Of a stretch of 64,000 bases of DNA, positions 25,880 to 35,300 are shown in pieces (within the stretch, counting starts at the first letter, position 1; every line of letters begins with the position of its first letter). The stretch covers positions 138,971-202,970 of the forward strand of contig DLRK01000196.1 in the NCBI GenBank assembly GCA_002501065.1, written 5' to 3'. Source of the DNA: Akkermansiaceae bacterium UBA7890. Its GTDB lineage: Bacteria; Verrucomicrobiota; Verrucomicrobiia; Verrucomicrobiales; Akkermansiaceae. The notes under the pieces were generated by a model, which saw nothing but the letters and a program-made list of their open reading frames with translations, was not told the origin of the DNA and made no database searches. A program made the position numbers and the translations under genes.

Positions 25880-25893
25880 TTGATCAAGATCAA
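25880..25893. promoter_or_regulatory. FNR/DNR-type box upstream of ric
   Basis: TTGAT-CAAG-ATCAA is an exact match. The palindrome extends to 10-base arms, GCTCTTGATC (25876-25885) and GATCAAGAGC (25888-25897), around AA. Its centre is 74 bases from the ATG at 25812. A class II position would put transcription start near 25845 with a leader of about 33 bases. This is the most complete site in the window. Confidence 0.75.
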
Positions 25894-25918
25894 GAGCAGG
25901 CGCAGGCGTAATCGGACG

Positions 25919-26113
25919 GGGATCGAAGTTGTTCCGCCGGATGGGATGACGTCAATTTGGCGACGGCCCCGGAATGCCGCTACTGAATGTCATGCGCGTG
26001 TTCATCGGCACATTCGCGAAAGTCTGAACATCCGCTTGTCCGCCGAGGGCGGGGATGCGAGTATCAAGTCCACCAAGGTGTGGAAGGTGCAGACGATCTG
26101 CCAGACGCCTTAG
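25919..26113 (+). pseudogene. Decayed C-terminal fragment of a GH32-like gene
   Basis: About 64 codons ending in TAG align in frame with the last codons of the GH32-like gene at 22909-24330. IEVV matches VEVF; HRHIRESLNIRLSAEGGD matches HKHIRKKPNIRLFAKGGD; IKSTKVWKVQTICQTP matches IKAWKMKTIYQMP after KS. The middle part is poorly conserved and there is no upstream catalytic domain, start or ribosome-binding site. It looks like the relic of a second GH32-like gene, left when the ric region was inserted or when a tandem copy was deleted. Confidence 0.7.
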
Positions 26114-26179
26114 AACCGGGACTGGCTGAGCCGGAAGGGCTGATTCCGGGTGACGGACCCGGTGTGCAGTATTTTGTCC

Positions 26180-27238
26180 ATGGCCATTCCAGAGCCCCGA
26201 ACTCATCATCGTCCCATCGCGATCTGGCTTTTGATCTGTTGTGCGACCCTTGCCGGAATGGTCGTGCTGGGCGGGGCAACCAGGCTGACGGGCTCGGGAC
26301 TCTCGATGGTGGAATGGAAACCGGTCACCGGTGTTCTTCCTCCCCTGAACCAGGATGACTGGGAGGAGGTTTTTGGGCTCTATCAGCAGTCACCGGAATT
26401 TCAGGAGGTGAATCTCAATATGAACCTCGAGGGGTTCAAGGGCATCTTCTATCTCGAATACTTCCATCGCCTTCTCGGACGCCTGATCGGGCTCATCGTC
26501 ATGCTGCCGCTGATCTACTTCGTGGTCAGAAGGAAGATCGATTGGACGCTGGCCCTGAAACTGGGAATCATGGTGGTTCTCGGCGGGTTGCAGGGGGTGC
26601 TCGGTTGGTACATGGTCCAGAGTGGGTTGGTGGATGTTCCCCATGTCAGCCAATACCGGTTGACCGCCCATCTCGGCCTGGCGTTCCTGATCTACGGCTA
26701 CATTCTCTGGATTGCCTTCGATCTGCTGTGGCCGAACTCTGCCGGCAAACCAGACCCCGACCATCGTGGGCTCCGGCGCTTCTCCGTTCTCATCCCCTGC
26801 CTGGTCTTTGGGATCGTTCTTTCAGGAGGATTTGTGGCCGGCCTGAAGGCCGGTCTCATTCACAACACCTTTCCCCTGATGGGCGGTCGGGTGGTTCCGG
26901 AGGGGCTTCTGTATCTTGATCCGGTCTGGAGAAATGTTTTTGAGAATCCCGTTACGGTGCAATTCAATCACCGTGTTCTTGCGACGCTCCTGTTTGCCTT
27001 GATTCCTGTTTTCTGGCTCCACGCAAGACGCCATGCCCTGCCCCGTCGGATCAGAATCGGCTTTCACCTCCTTCTGGCAATCCTGTTGATCCAGGTTGCA
27101 CTGGGCATCTCGACCCTGCTTCTGCGCGTGCCGGTGTCGATTGCGACCATTCACCAGGGTGGAGCGCTGGCTCTTTTCTCGGCGGCCTTGTTTCTGGCCA
27201 ACCAGCTGGGAAAAGGGGTTGCCGGTGAGCCTCGGTAG
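26180..27238 (+). CDS. ctaA: COX15/CtaA-type heme A synthase
   Basis: This 352-residue polytopic membrane protein matches the alphaproteobacterial and mitochondrial COX15 pattern: HHRPIAIWLLICCATLAGMV at the start, GGATRLTGSGLSMVEWKPVT, YFHRLLGRLIGL (heme-ligand His), GGLQGVLGWYMVQSGL, YRLTAHLGLAFLIYG, QFNHRVLATLLFAL and IATIHQGGALALF. It hydroxylates and oxidises the heme O methyl group to make heme A for aa3-type oxidases. The ATG at 26180 fits the family start. A GTG at 26150 preceded by GGAAGGGC is an alternative. No oxidase subunit or heme O synthase is in the window, so the enzyme stands alone beside ric. Confidence 0.92.
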   Translation: MAIPEPRTHHRPIAIWLLICCATLAGMVVLGGATRLTGSGLSMVEWKPVTGVLPPLNQDDWEEVFGLYQQSPEFQEVNLNMNLEGFKGIFYLEYFHRLLGRLIGLIVMLPLIYFVVRRKIDWTLALKLGIMVVLGGLQGVLGWYMVQSGLVDVPHVSQYRLTAHLGLAFLIYGYILWIAFDLLWPNSAGKPDPDHRGLRRFSVLIPCLVFGIVLSGGFVAGLKAGLIHNTFPLMGGRVVPEGLLYLDPVWRNVFENPVTVQFNHRVLATLLFALIPVFWLHARRHALPRRIRIGFHLLLAILLIQVALGISTLLLRVPVSIATIHQGGALALFSAALFLANQLGKGVAGEPR

Positions 27239-27251
27239 GGCCGCCCGATGC

Positions 27252-28085
27252 TCATCTTAGCATCAGATCGACGGGCATGTATTTCTGCCCGTCAGCCCCC
27301 GGCCAGCCGGCGGGATGGTAGAGGAGACCGGCCAGTTTCCCGATGTTGGTGGGAGCGTAATCCCCGATCGGCAGGGTGATCGTGATTTCACTGCCGTCGA
27401 TCCGCAACTTCTGCTTTTCGAGGGTATTGATGTGGTTGAAGTGGGAATAGAAGTAGATCTCATCCGCCGCGATCAGGGGATGGCCGGCGCTATTCCTGAT
27501 CTTGAGAACGAACTGATTGCCGTTTCGTTTGCAGGAATACTCCCAACCACTGATCGGGCGGGGAAGGCGGAGGCGGGCATCTGAGATTTGCTTTCGGACT
27601 GACTCATCCCACTCCGTGTTCTTTCCGCCGGGCAGCTGCAGGGTGAACTCCTTGAATCCGAGGTTGCAGCACCGCTTTGGCCCACAGGCCATCCAGGCTC
27701 CCTTGGCTTTCAGGATGATGGGCTCCTTCGGAAGCGGGTCCGGCGCGGTGATATCCACCAGCAGCAGGGTGTCGTGGTTGTAGCCATGGGCATTGTAGAT
27801 CACCATCTTGCACCGTTCCGGGACCTGCCACTGAATCTCTCCGGCTGTGAATCCCTCCGGCAGTTCCCATTGCAGGGAGGTGGCGAATCCGACGGTGCCG
27901 GGGTTGACCCAGTAGGTGTGATAGGTTTTCGCGTGCTTCAGGGAGAGTGCTACCGTGAATGTCTGCCCCGGAACGATGGTCTTCGCTTCCGAAATCAGAT
28001 CCGGCCGGACCCCGACAAAACTGGTTGGTGCCGCCGTGCAGATCGCGACGGTGGCGGAGAGGAAGAGGGCGGGGTGCAGGTTCAT
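27252..28085 (-). CDS. Stand-alone DsbD N-terminal-like (disulfide reductase alpha) domain protein
   Basis: This 277-residue protein has a signal peptide (ALFLSATVAICTAAPTS). An immunoglobulin-like domain resembling the periplasmic alpha domain of DsbD follows: VRPDLISEAKTIVPGQTFTV, YHTYWVNPGTVGFATSLQWE and LLLVDITAP. The redox Cys motif is AWMACGPKRCCNLGF, corresponding to the DsbD Cys pair. The membrane and thioredoxin-like domains of DsbD are absent, so it would need a partner. A role in delivering reductant for cytochrome c heme attachment or periplasmic thiol reduction fits the many c-type hemes nearby, but this is inference. An FNR-type box lies 91 bases upstream. Confidence 0.82.
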   Translation of the reverse strand: MNLHPALFLSATVAICTAAPTSFVGVRPDLISEAKTIVPGQTFTVALSLKHAKTYHTYWVNPGTVGFATSLQWELPEGFTAGEIQWQVPERCKMVIYNAHGYNHDTLLLVDITAPDPLPKEPIILKAKGAWMACGPKRCCNLGFKEFTLQLPGGKNTEWDESVRKQISDARLRLPRPISGWEYSCKRNGNQFVLKIRNSAGHPLIAADEIYFYSHFNHINTLEKQKLRIDGSEITITLPIGDYAPTNIGKLAGLLYHPAGWPGADGQKYMPVDLMLR

Positions 28086-28176
28086 GAAGGAGTATCCCCC
28101 CTACTCTCGGCAGGGCGAGGATCGATCACGATGACCTGTCCGTCGCGAAAGTCCGCCCCCCGGATCCCGCCATTCG

Positions 28177-28190
28177 TTGACTTGCGTCAA
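28177..28190. promoter_or_regulatory. FNR/DNR-type box upstream of the DsbD-like gene
   Basis: TTGAC-TTGC-GTCAA is an exact match, in the short gap between the end of the DUF1566 gene (28208) and the ATG of the DsbD-like gene (28085). A class II position predicts a transcript start near 28142 and a leader of about 57 bases. Confidence 0.65.
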
Positions 28191-28207
28191 GAAGCTCCCT
28201 GGGTGGA

Positions 28208-29680
28208 TTAACGCCGGGGTCTCCCCGCGCCCGGGCCATCAGGTCTCTCCGGGGGCTTTCGGGGAGCCTCGCGGTCGGAAAGATAGCCATCCTTGTCCCG
28301 GTCCAACCGATCAAAGTGATGAGGCGGACCGTCGAACTCGACCTTGGAGACTTTCCCGTCTCCGTTGCGGTCAAGGCGCTTGATGAAATGTCCGGAACGC
28401 CCCGGCGGATTTTCTCCCCTCCCGGGCGAACGACGGCCTGCCTCCTTCCCGGTCTCCAGGGCTGGCCCGGATGCGATGGGCTTTGCGGTTCCACTGCGGA
28501 CACAGCGAACGAAGTTTTCAATCCGGATCACGTCGCCCTGCGGTCCGCGCCCGCGGGGAAACTCCGTGGCCTTGCCCGACTTGGGATCACTGCGTTGCGA
28601 ACCCGCACCGTGGACGTCCATCAGGCGAAACTTTCCGCTCCGGCGATCCTGCATCCAGCCGAGGGAACGGCCGAAGGCAAGGTAAACCGCGCTGTGGCCG
28701 GCACCATTTCCACGGACGTGGGTTGTGCTGGTCCAGTAGTGTGCGAAGTCGTTCTTGCCGCCCTCATTCCTGAAGGACGTGCAGTCGAACAAGGGATCGA
28801 TTGCGGCGGATTTGGTGGTGTCGGGCGAGCGGGAGTAGTCGACGATGCTCTGCAGTTCCTTCGCGTTTGGCAATCGCCAGTCGGAGTGTCCACCCAGTTC
28901 CAGGTTCTTTGCGTAGGCCAGGGCATCCTGCCAGTTGAGTCCCTTCCCGCTGTCGGTCCTGGTCCAGGTCAACCCGGTGGAGGTATCGGTAATCGTCCCG
29001 TTCCGGTTATCCCTGAACTTGTTCTTGCCGTAGTGCGGATTCCCGCGCACGTAGAACACGTAGTACTTCTTGTTGCGGCGGCCTTCGACCGGGTATCCCT
29101 TGATGCGGCCGTCTGCGAAGTTGACGCCGAACATGGTCTTGTTTCCGCCCATGGTGGTGCTGACGTAGCGGGTTCTGGTGGCGAATTGCGAGTCGATGAT
29201 GCGGTCTCCGTCTTTCTCCCTGCCGTATTGGAACCTGAAGGCCGAGTCGTCGATGAATGGGTGGAGGTCTTCTTCATCAACGGCGCGCGGATCGGGATCG
29301 GTTCCGGAGAACAGGATCAGCGAATAGAGTTCCTTGATGGATGGAAGCCGCCAGTCGGTATGGCCGCCGGTCCGGCACCTTGAGGCGCCTGTCACTGCTT
29401 TCTGGTAGCTCTGCTTCGCGCCGGGATCCTGTTGCCACATCAGCCCCGTGACGAGATCACTGACGGTGCCGTCGCCGTTGTCGCGGTAGCTCGGCGGGTT
29501 GCCCGCATACTGTCCGTCCTGTCCGTGAAACGGTTCTCCAGGGTCCGGATGCCTGATGGCGGTCCGTCCGTCGTAGCAATGCTCCTGCCCTGTATCGACG
29601 ATGGGGGAGGTGATCTCCGCAAGGATTGTCCCTGCGGTGAAGGCGCTTGTGATAAGAGCTAAAGGGGTTGTCGTTTTCAT
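28208..29680 (-). CDS. Exported DUF1566 (Lcl_C) repeat protein with C-terminal EF-hands
   Basis: The ATG at 29680 directly precedes a signal peptide (MKTTTPLALITSAFTAGTIL); an in-frame GTG at 29698 is less likely. The protein has 490 residues and two DUF1566 units, marked by DNGDGTVSDLVTGLMWQQDP with GHTDWRLPSIKELYSLILFS, and by DNRNGTITDTSTGLTWTRTD with GHSDWRLPNAKELQSIVDYS. The C-terminus has two EF-hand loops (DRNGDGKVSKVEF, DRDKDGYLSDREA), suggesting calcium binding. The molecular role of DUF1566 is not established; surface attachment or binding is likely. It is divergent from HzsA-like 6, with an FNR-type box between them. Confidence 0.87.
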   Translation of the reverse strand: MKTTTPLALITSAFTAGTILAEITSPIVDTGQEHCYDGRTAIRHPDPGEPFHGQDGQYAGNPPSYRDNGDGTVSDLVTGLMWQQDPGAKQSYQKAVTGASRCRTGGHTDWRLPSIKELYSLILFSGTDPDPRAVDEEDLHPFIDDSAFRFQYGREKDGDRIIDSQFATRTRYVSTTMGGNKTMFGVNFADGRIKGYPVEGRRNKKYYVFYVRGNPHYGKNKFRDNRNGTITDTSTGLTWTRTDSGKGLNWQDALAYAKNLELGGHSDWRLPNAKELQSIVDYSRSPDTTKSAAIDPLFDCTSFRNEGGKNDFAHYWTSTTHVRGNGAGHSAVYLAFGRSLGWMQDRRSGKFRLMDVHGAGSQRSDPKSGKATEFPRGRGPQGDVIRIENFVRCVRSGTAKPIASGPALETGKEAGRRSPGRGENPPGRSGHFIKRLDRNGDGKVSKVEFDGPPHHFDRLDRDKDGYLSDREAPRKPPERPDGPGAGRPRR

Positions 29681-29855
29681 GAGACGGGGATTGAACACGT
29701 GCGCTGTCCGGAAGTTTCTGCCCGTCCCGGCAGGCCCGGTGTCAGGGGCCCATTATCTGGTTCATCCAGTCTCAAAGTGAAGACGGGACTGTCTGGTTGC
29801 CCTCTCTTCATACAGGTGGATTTTGAGCGGCAGCGGGAGAGAAGTTTGCCCTTCC

Positions 29856-29869
29856 TTGACTTGAATCAA
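29856..29869. promoter_or_regulatory. FNR/DNR-type box upstream of HzsA-like 6 operon
   Basis: TTGAC-TTGA-ATCAA is an exact match. Its centre is about 80 bases before the ATG at 29942. A class II position predicts a transcript start near 29904 and a leader of about 38 bases. It also faces the DUF1566 gene (ATG 29680) on the other strand. Confidence 0.65.
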
Positions 29870-29941
29870 GAACTATCGGGAGCTCCTCGTCGTTGCTTCT
29901 GAATGCCAAAATCCGATCGTTGGTGGACTTGTGGGAATCGA

Positions 29942-32392
29942 ATGAGGAGAGAGAGGATGCACGTGATTCTGCCCGTGATGGGATGTGTCTGCGTCCTGCT
30001 GAGTGGACGGCTTCACGCCGCGTCACCAGGGGTGGGGATTGAGAGTGAAGACTCGACGGAACTCCGATTGCAATTCGAAGTGTTGCAGGGAGACCTCAAG
30101 AAGCGCCAGCGCATCGCCGGGTATGCGAGCCAGGTCACCCATGAGGAAGCGTTGATCCTGGATGCTGATCGGGATCCGGTCGACGTGGTGCTGCGCCGGA
30201 CGGAAGCGCTTCTCGACGACTTGAGCCGGGAGGCGGCGCCGCCCTTCACCACGATGCGCAAAGAACTGGCGGTGCTTCGGGAGGAGGTCCTGCGAACCGA
30301 AGTGGAAGACGCCGAGGGGCGCTATGCGGTTTATGAGAAGCTCTGTGCGCTTCGCCGCCGGATTGCGTTTTCGAATCCGCTTCTCGATTTCGACGAAGTT
30401 CTCTTCATGAAGCGCCACCGCTCGGGCTTCAATCACATGTGTGACCAGTACTACGGAGTGAATGCCAAGCCGGGTGGGGGACTTTACGTCCTTTCCGATC
30501 CCTTTGGTCCGGATCCGCAGGTGCGCGATATTCTGTCGGATTCGGTGGTGCAGCGAGGGCGGCTGAAGGGTGAGAAGCTGATCAACGGCTCCTTCGTGTC
30601 TCCGGATCTCTCCTACGACGGCAGGAACGTCCTCTTTGCATACGTGGAATGTGAAGGCGATACGAAACACAGACATCATACCGATCCTTCACGTGGGCAC
30701 TGGGCGGAAGGGCGCAGTTACCACCTCTTCAAGGTTGGAGTGGACGGGAGCGGGCTCGAGCAGCTGACGGACGGGACGTGGAACGACTTCGATCCCTGCT
30801 GGCTTCCGAACGGAAGGGTCGCCTTCATCAGCGAGCGGCGGGGTGGCTACCTGCGCTGCGGCCGCGTTTGCCCGACCTACACCCTGCACGACATGGAGCC
30901 CGATGGCAGTGACATCCTGTGCCTCAGTCCGCACGAGACCAACGAGTGGCATCCCAGCGTGACGAATGACGGGATGATAATCTATACTCGCTGGGACTAT
31001 GTCGATCGCCACGGTTGCACTGCCCACCTGCCGTGGATCACAACGCCCGATGGGCGTGACTCGCGTGCTGTGCACGGCAATTTCGCACCCCGGGAGCGTC
31101 GTCCCGACATGGAACTCGATCTGCGTGCCATTCCCGGCTCCAGCAAGTTTGTTGCAACTGCCGCGCCGCACCACGGTCAATCCTTCGGATCGCTGGTGGT
31201 GGTGGATCCGCGGGCGAGGGACGACGATGCGATGGCGCCGGTGAAGCGGATCACTCCGGAAGTAGATTTTCCCGAAACCCAGGGCGGGGGCCAGGTCTAT
31301 GGCACGCCATGGCCGCTCAGCGAGAAGTACTACCTCTGTGTCTACGATGCGGGGATGAAGCCGGGTTTCGGGGGACAGGGCCGGAGGCACGTCCGGGGCA
31401 ACTACGGGATCTACCTCGTGGATGCCTTTGGAAACCGGGAACTGATCCATCGCGATGGAGAGATTGCCTGTCAGAATCCGGTTCCCCTGCGGGCGCGCCC
31501 GGTTCCGCCGCAGGTTCCAGTGGCGTCCCAGCGCGTGGCGGCGGGTGAGTCGGGGGAAGGCACCCTCGCGGTGTTGAATGTCTACGACAGCCTGAAGGCG
31601 TGGCCGGAGGGAACGAAAGTGGACGCCTTGCGCGTTTACCAGGTCATTCCCATGTCAGTTCCCTCCGGGGCGCCACCCCACGAGGTCGGCCTGCGCCTGC
31701 CCACCGGGCGGGACTCCGTCATTCTGGCCCGCTATATCCTGGGCACGGTTCCGGTCGAGAAGGACGGGAGTGCGCACTTTGTCGTTCCGGCGGGCAAGGA
31801 GTTGTTCTTCCAGGTCCTGGATGACGAGGGCCTCGCGGTGCAGTCCATGCGCTCGTCAACCTATGTCCAGCCGGGTGAACGGCTGGTGTGTGCAGGCTGT
31901 CATGAACCCCGGCATCGCACGCCGGAGCTTCAATTTGAACTGCCCCTCGCCCTGAGCCGCGAGCCTTCCAGGATCGTCCCTGATGTCGACGGGACCAATC
32001 CCTTCAGTTATCCCCGGCTGGTGCAGCCGGTGCTCGACCGGCATTGCGTCAAGTGCCATGCCGAAAATCCGGATACCTCCCCGAGACTGGACAAGGAGGT
32101 CATCGTGAAGGGTCGGCAGAAGTGGTACGCCTCGTATCACAGCCTCGCTTCCAAGTTCGGGTTCTGGAGTTACGGGGACCGGCATCGGACCACGCCCGGT
32201 AAATTCGGAGCCCGGGCCTCCAAGCTCTACCAGATACTCCGGGATGGTCACTACGAGGTAAAGCTGTCCCAGGAAGAGATGCACCGGATCACGGTGTGGC
32301 TCGATTCCTGTTCGGTCTTCTACGGCGTTTACGAAAAAGAAGGAGGTGAAGCCCAGCTCCGTGGCGAGGTCGTGAAGCCGACCCTGGAGTGA
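29942..32392 (+). CDS. HzsA-like 6: exported PD40-propeller diheme c protein
   Basis: The preferred start is ATG 29942, which gives a basic signal peptide (MRRERMHVILPVMGCVCVLL). ATG 29957 is better placed after AGGAGA but lacks the positive N-region. The protein has 816 residues. A long helical, partly coiled region lies at about 30-130, then SNPLLDFDEVLFMKRHRSGF, the subtype 3-6 motif. A PD40 propeller follows (VGVDGSGLEQLTDGTWNDFD, NDGMIIYTRWDYVDRHG), then GTVPVEKDGSAHFVVPA. Hemes are CAGCH at 650 and CVKCH at 702 (QPVLDRHCVKCH). Its TGA overlaps the GTG start of the next gene, so the two are translationally coupled. Function unknown beyond a periplasmic redox role. Confidence 0.87.
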   Translation: MRRERMHVILPVMGCVCVLLSGRLHAASPGVGIESEDSTELRLQFEVLQGDLKKRQRIAGYASQVTHEEALILDADRDPVDVVLRRTEALLDDLSREAAPPFTTMRKELAVLREEVLRTEVEDAEGRYAVYEKLCALRRRIAFSNPLLDFDEVLFMKRHRSGFNHMCDQYYGVNAKPGGGLYVLSDPFGPDPQVRDILSDSVVQRGRLKGEKLINGSFVSPDLSYDGRNVLFAYVECEGDTKHRHHTDPSRGHWAEGRSYHLFKVGVDGSGLEQLTDGTWNDFDPCWLPNGRVAFISERRGGYLRCGRVCPTYTLHDMEPDGSDILCLSPHETNEWHPSVTNDGMIIYTRWDYVDRHGCTAHLPWITTPDGRDSRAVHGNFAPRERRPDMELDLRAIPGSSKFVATAAPHHGQSFGSLVVVDPRARDDDAMAPVKRITPEVDFPETQGGGQVYGTPWPLSEKYYLCVYDAGMKPGFGGQGRRHVRGNYGIYLVDAFGNRELIHRDGEIACQNPVPLRARPVPPQVPVASQRVAAGESGEGTLAVLNVYDSLKAWPEGTKVDALRVYQVIPMSVPSGAPPHEVGLRLPTGRDSVILARYILGTVPVEKDGSAHFVVPAGKELFFQVLDDEGLAVQSMRSSTYVQPGERLVCAGCHEPRHRTPELQFELPLALSREPSRIVPDVDGTNPFSYPRLVQPVLDRHCVKCHAENPDTSPRLDKEVIVKGRQKWYASYHSLASKFGFWSYGDRHRTTPGKFGARASKLYQILRDGHYEVKLSQEEMHRITVWLDSCSVFYGVYEKEGGEAQLRGEVVKPTLE

Positions 32393-35300
32393 TTTCCCTC
32401 AAGACGGATTTCGGCATGTACCTGCAGATTCTTCTCTTCTGGCTTCTCTCCCTTGCGGTGTGGGGGAGCCAGGGAATCGTCTTCGAGGGCCACTCGGGAA
32501 TCGGGAAGGGCAAACACATCGTTCTGGTCAGCGGGGATGAGGAATATCGCTCCGAGGAAGCCCTGCCGATGCTGGGGGAAATCCTGTCCAGGCGATACGG
32601 GTTCAAGTGCACCGTGCTCTTCGCCATCAACCGCGAAACGGGCGAGATCGATCCCAATACGGTCGACAACATTCCCGGCCTCTCGGCCCTGGAGAGCGCC
32701 AACCTGATGATCGTGTTCACCCGCTTCCGGGATCTTCCGGATGAGCAGATGGCTTACGTCGACGCCTACCTGCAGAGCGGGAAACCGGTGATCGGAATCC
32801 GCCCCTCGGTGGTGGCCTTTCGAACCAGGAAGGGCAGCAGGTTCTTCCGATACAGTTCCAGCAACGGGGGAGGCGATTTCGCGGGCGGCTTCGGGCGTCA
32901 GGTCCTGGGGGCGACCTGGATTTCGCACCATGGCCGGCACGGAGCGGAGAGCACCCGTGGTATCCCGGTTGACGCCATGGCAGATCATCCCATCCTGCGG
33001 GGGGTGGATACCATGTGGGGTCGAACCGATGTCTACACGGTCCGCACTCCCATTCCGCACGGCGGGAAGGTGCTGGTGATGGGCCAGTGCCTGGAGGGGA
33101 TGACACCCTCTTCTCCCCCATCGGCCAAGCCGCAGATGCCACTGGCCTGGATCAAGCGTTTTCCTTCCACGAATGGAGATGCGCGGGTGTTCATGACCAC
33201 CATGGGCGATGCCCAGGATTTCCGGGATACGGGTTTCCGGCGCATGGTCGTGAATGCCTGTCTGTGGGGCGTGGGTCTGGAGGATCAGATTCCGGCCAAA
33301 AGCATGGTCGACTTCGTCGGCGCCTACGATCCGTTGCCCTTCGGATTCAACGGTTTCAAGAAGGGGCTGTTTCCCCGCCACTATGCGGGGGGCGATAAAC
33401 CGAAGAAGGAAGGCGCCCCTTCCGACGAGGCCCTCCTGGGCGATCTGTTCCGGAAAGGAGATCGTATCTGTTATATCGGCAATACCCTGGCGGACCGGAT
33501 GCAGCACTTCGGGTGGGTGGAGACCCTGTTTCAGGCCAGGTATCCCGACAAGCAGTTGGTTTTCCGAAACCTGGGATTCGCGGCGGACGAACTCACGGTG
33601 CGCCCCCGCTCCATGAACTTTGGCGACCCGGATGTTCATCTCATGCACTCCGAGGCCGACCTTGTTTTCGCCTTCTTCGGCTACAACGAGTCGTTTGGAG
33701 GAGAGGCCGGTCTGCTGGAATTCAGAAAGAACCTCACGGAGTTCGTCGATCACACTCTGGCCCGCAAATACAATGGAACGAGCGCGCCGCGCCTGGTGCT
33801 GTTTTCGCCCATTGCGCACGAGAATCTGCGCGATCCGGACCTGCCGGATGGAACCGAGAACAACCGTCGTCTTGCTCTCTACACCGAAACGATGCGTGAG
33901 GTGGCGAGGGAGAAGAAAGTCGTCTTCGTGGATCTGTTTGCACCAACCAAGGCGCTGTTCGCAAAATCAGATGAACAGCTGACGATCAATGGAATTCATC
34001 TCGATGGGAAGGGGAACCGGCAATTGGCGGAGATCATTGATGGAGCTCTCAACGGAAGGTCTGGTCGCTATGATGAAAAGAAACTCGAGCGGATCCGGGA
34101 GGCGGTGCTGAACAAGAATCTCCGCTGGTTCAACCGTTACCGTGCCACGGATGGTTACAGTACATACGGCCAGCGAGCCTACCTGACTTTCGTGAACGGC
34201 CAGTCCAACAAGGACGTGATGGATCGTGAGATGTTGATCCTCGATGCCATGACCGCGAACCGGGACAGGCGGATCTGGGCGGCCGCACAGGGCCGTGAGC
34301 TCGCGGTCGATGACAGCAACCTCCCGAAGCCGATCCCCGTCAAGACCAACCTGGGAGGTGGAAGCAGGAGCTCCAGCGCGGTGAAGGAGGGTTCCCTCAA
34401 TTACCTCGGGGGGAAAGAGGCCATCGACAGGATGACGGTGGCCAAGGGGATGGAGGTTGGTCTTTTTGCCTCCGAAGAACAGTATCCCGAGCTGGTCAAT
34501 CCGGTCCAGATGGCGGTCGATACCGATGGACGGATGTGGGTGGCGGCCTGGCACACTTATCCGCACTGGGACCCGAACAAGGAACTCAATGACAAGCTGC
34601 TGATCTTTCCCGATGAGGACGGAGACGGGGTGGCGGACCGCTGCATCGTGTTTGCGGACAAGTTGCACAATCCGACCGGATTCGAGTTCTGGAACGGGGG
34701 CGTGCTGGTGGCCTGTGCGCCCGAAATTCTCTTCCTGAAGGACACCGATGGCGACGATAGAGCCGACCTGACGATCCGGTTGCTCGATGGGATCGACTCG
34801 GCCGACACGCACTGCGGGGCCAACAGCTTTGTCTACGGTCCCGACGGTTACATCTATTTTTCGGAAGGGATTTTTCATTTCACCAACGTCGAAACGCCCT
34901 GGGGAAAACCGCTTCGGACCAAGGGGCCGATGCTCTATCGCTTTAACCCGCGAACCTACGAGATCCACGAACAGTTCAAGATCAGTCCCAATCCCCACGG
35001 AGTCGTGATCGATGATTGGGGACGGCTCTTTGCCACCGACGGCACGAGTGGCCGTGGTTACTATGTCGGCTATCCCGGGGCGGGCACTCCGCACGAACTC
35101 TACCGGAAGCGGGTGCGGCCGGTGGCGGGTTTCGGCCGGATTTCGGGGAGTCACTTCCCCGAAGAGAATCGGGGCAACCTTCTGATCTGCAACACGATCG
35201 GGGTCCTCGGAATCCTGCAGCACAAGGTGGTGGTGGAAGGGGCGGACATTCGGAGCGAAGAGATCGAACCGATCGTGGTCTCCACCGATGGGAATTTTCG

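Larger units (their letters stand above)
25813..26179. other. Intergenic region with FNR box and a decayed gene fragment
   Basis: This 367-base region between ric (minus) and the COX15-type gene (plus) contains the extended FNR-type palindrome at 25876-25897 and the GH32-like remnant at 25919-26113. Beyond these I see only a possible alternative GTG start for the COX15-type gene at 26150. Confidence 0.5.
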
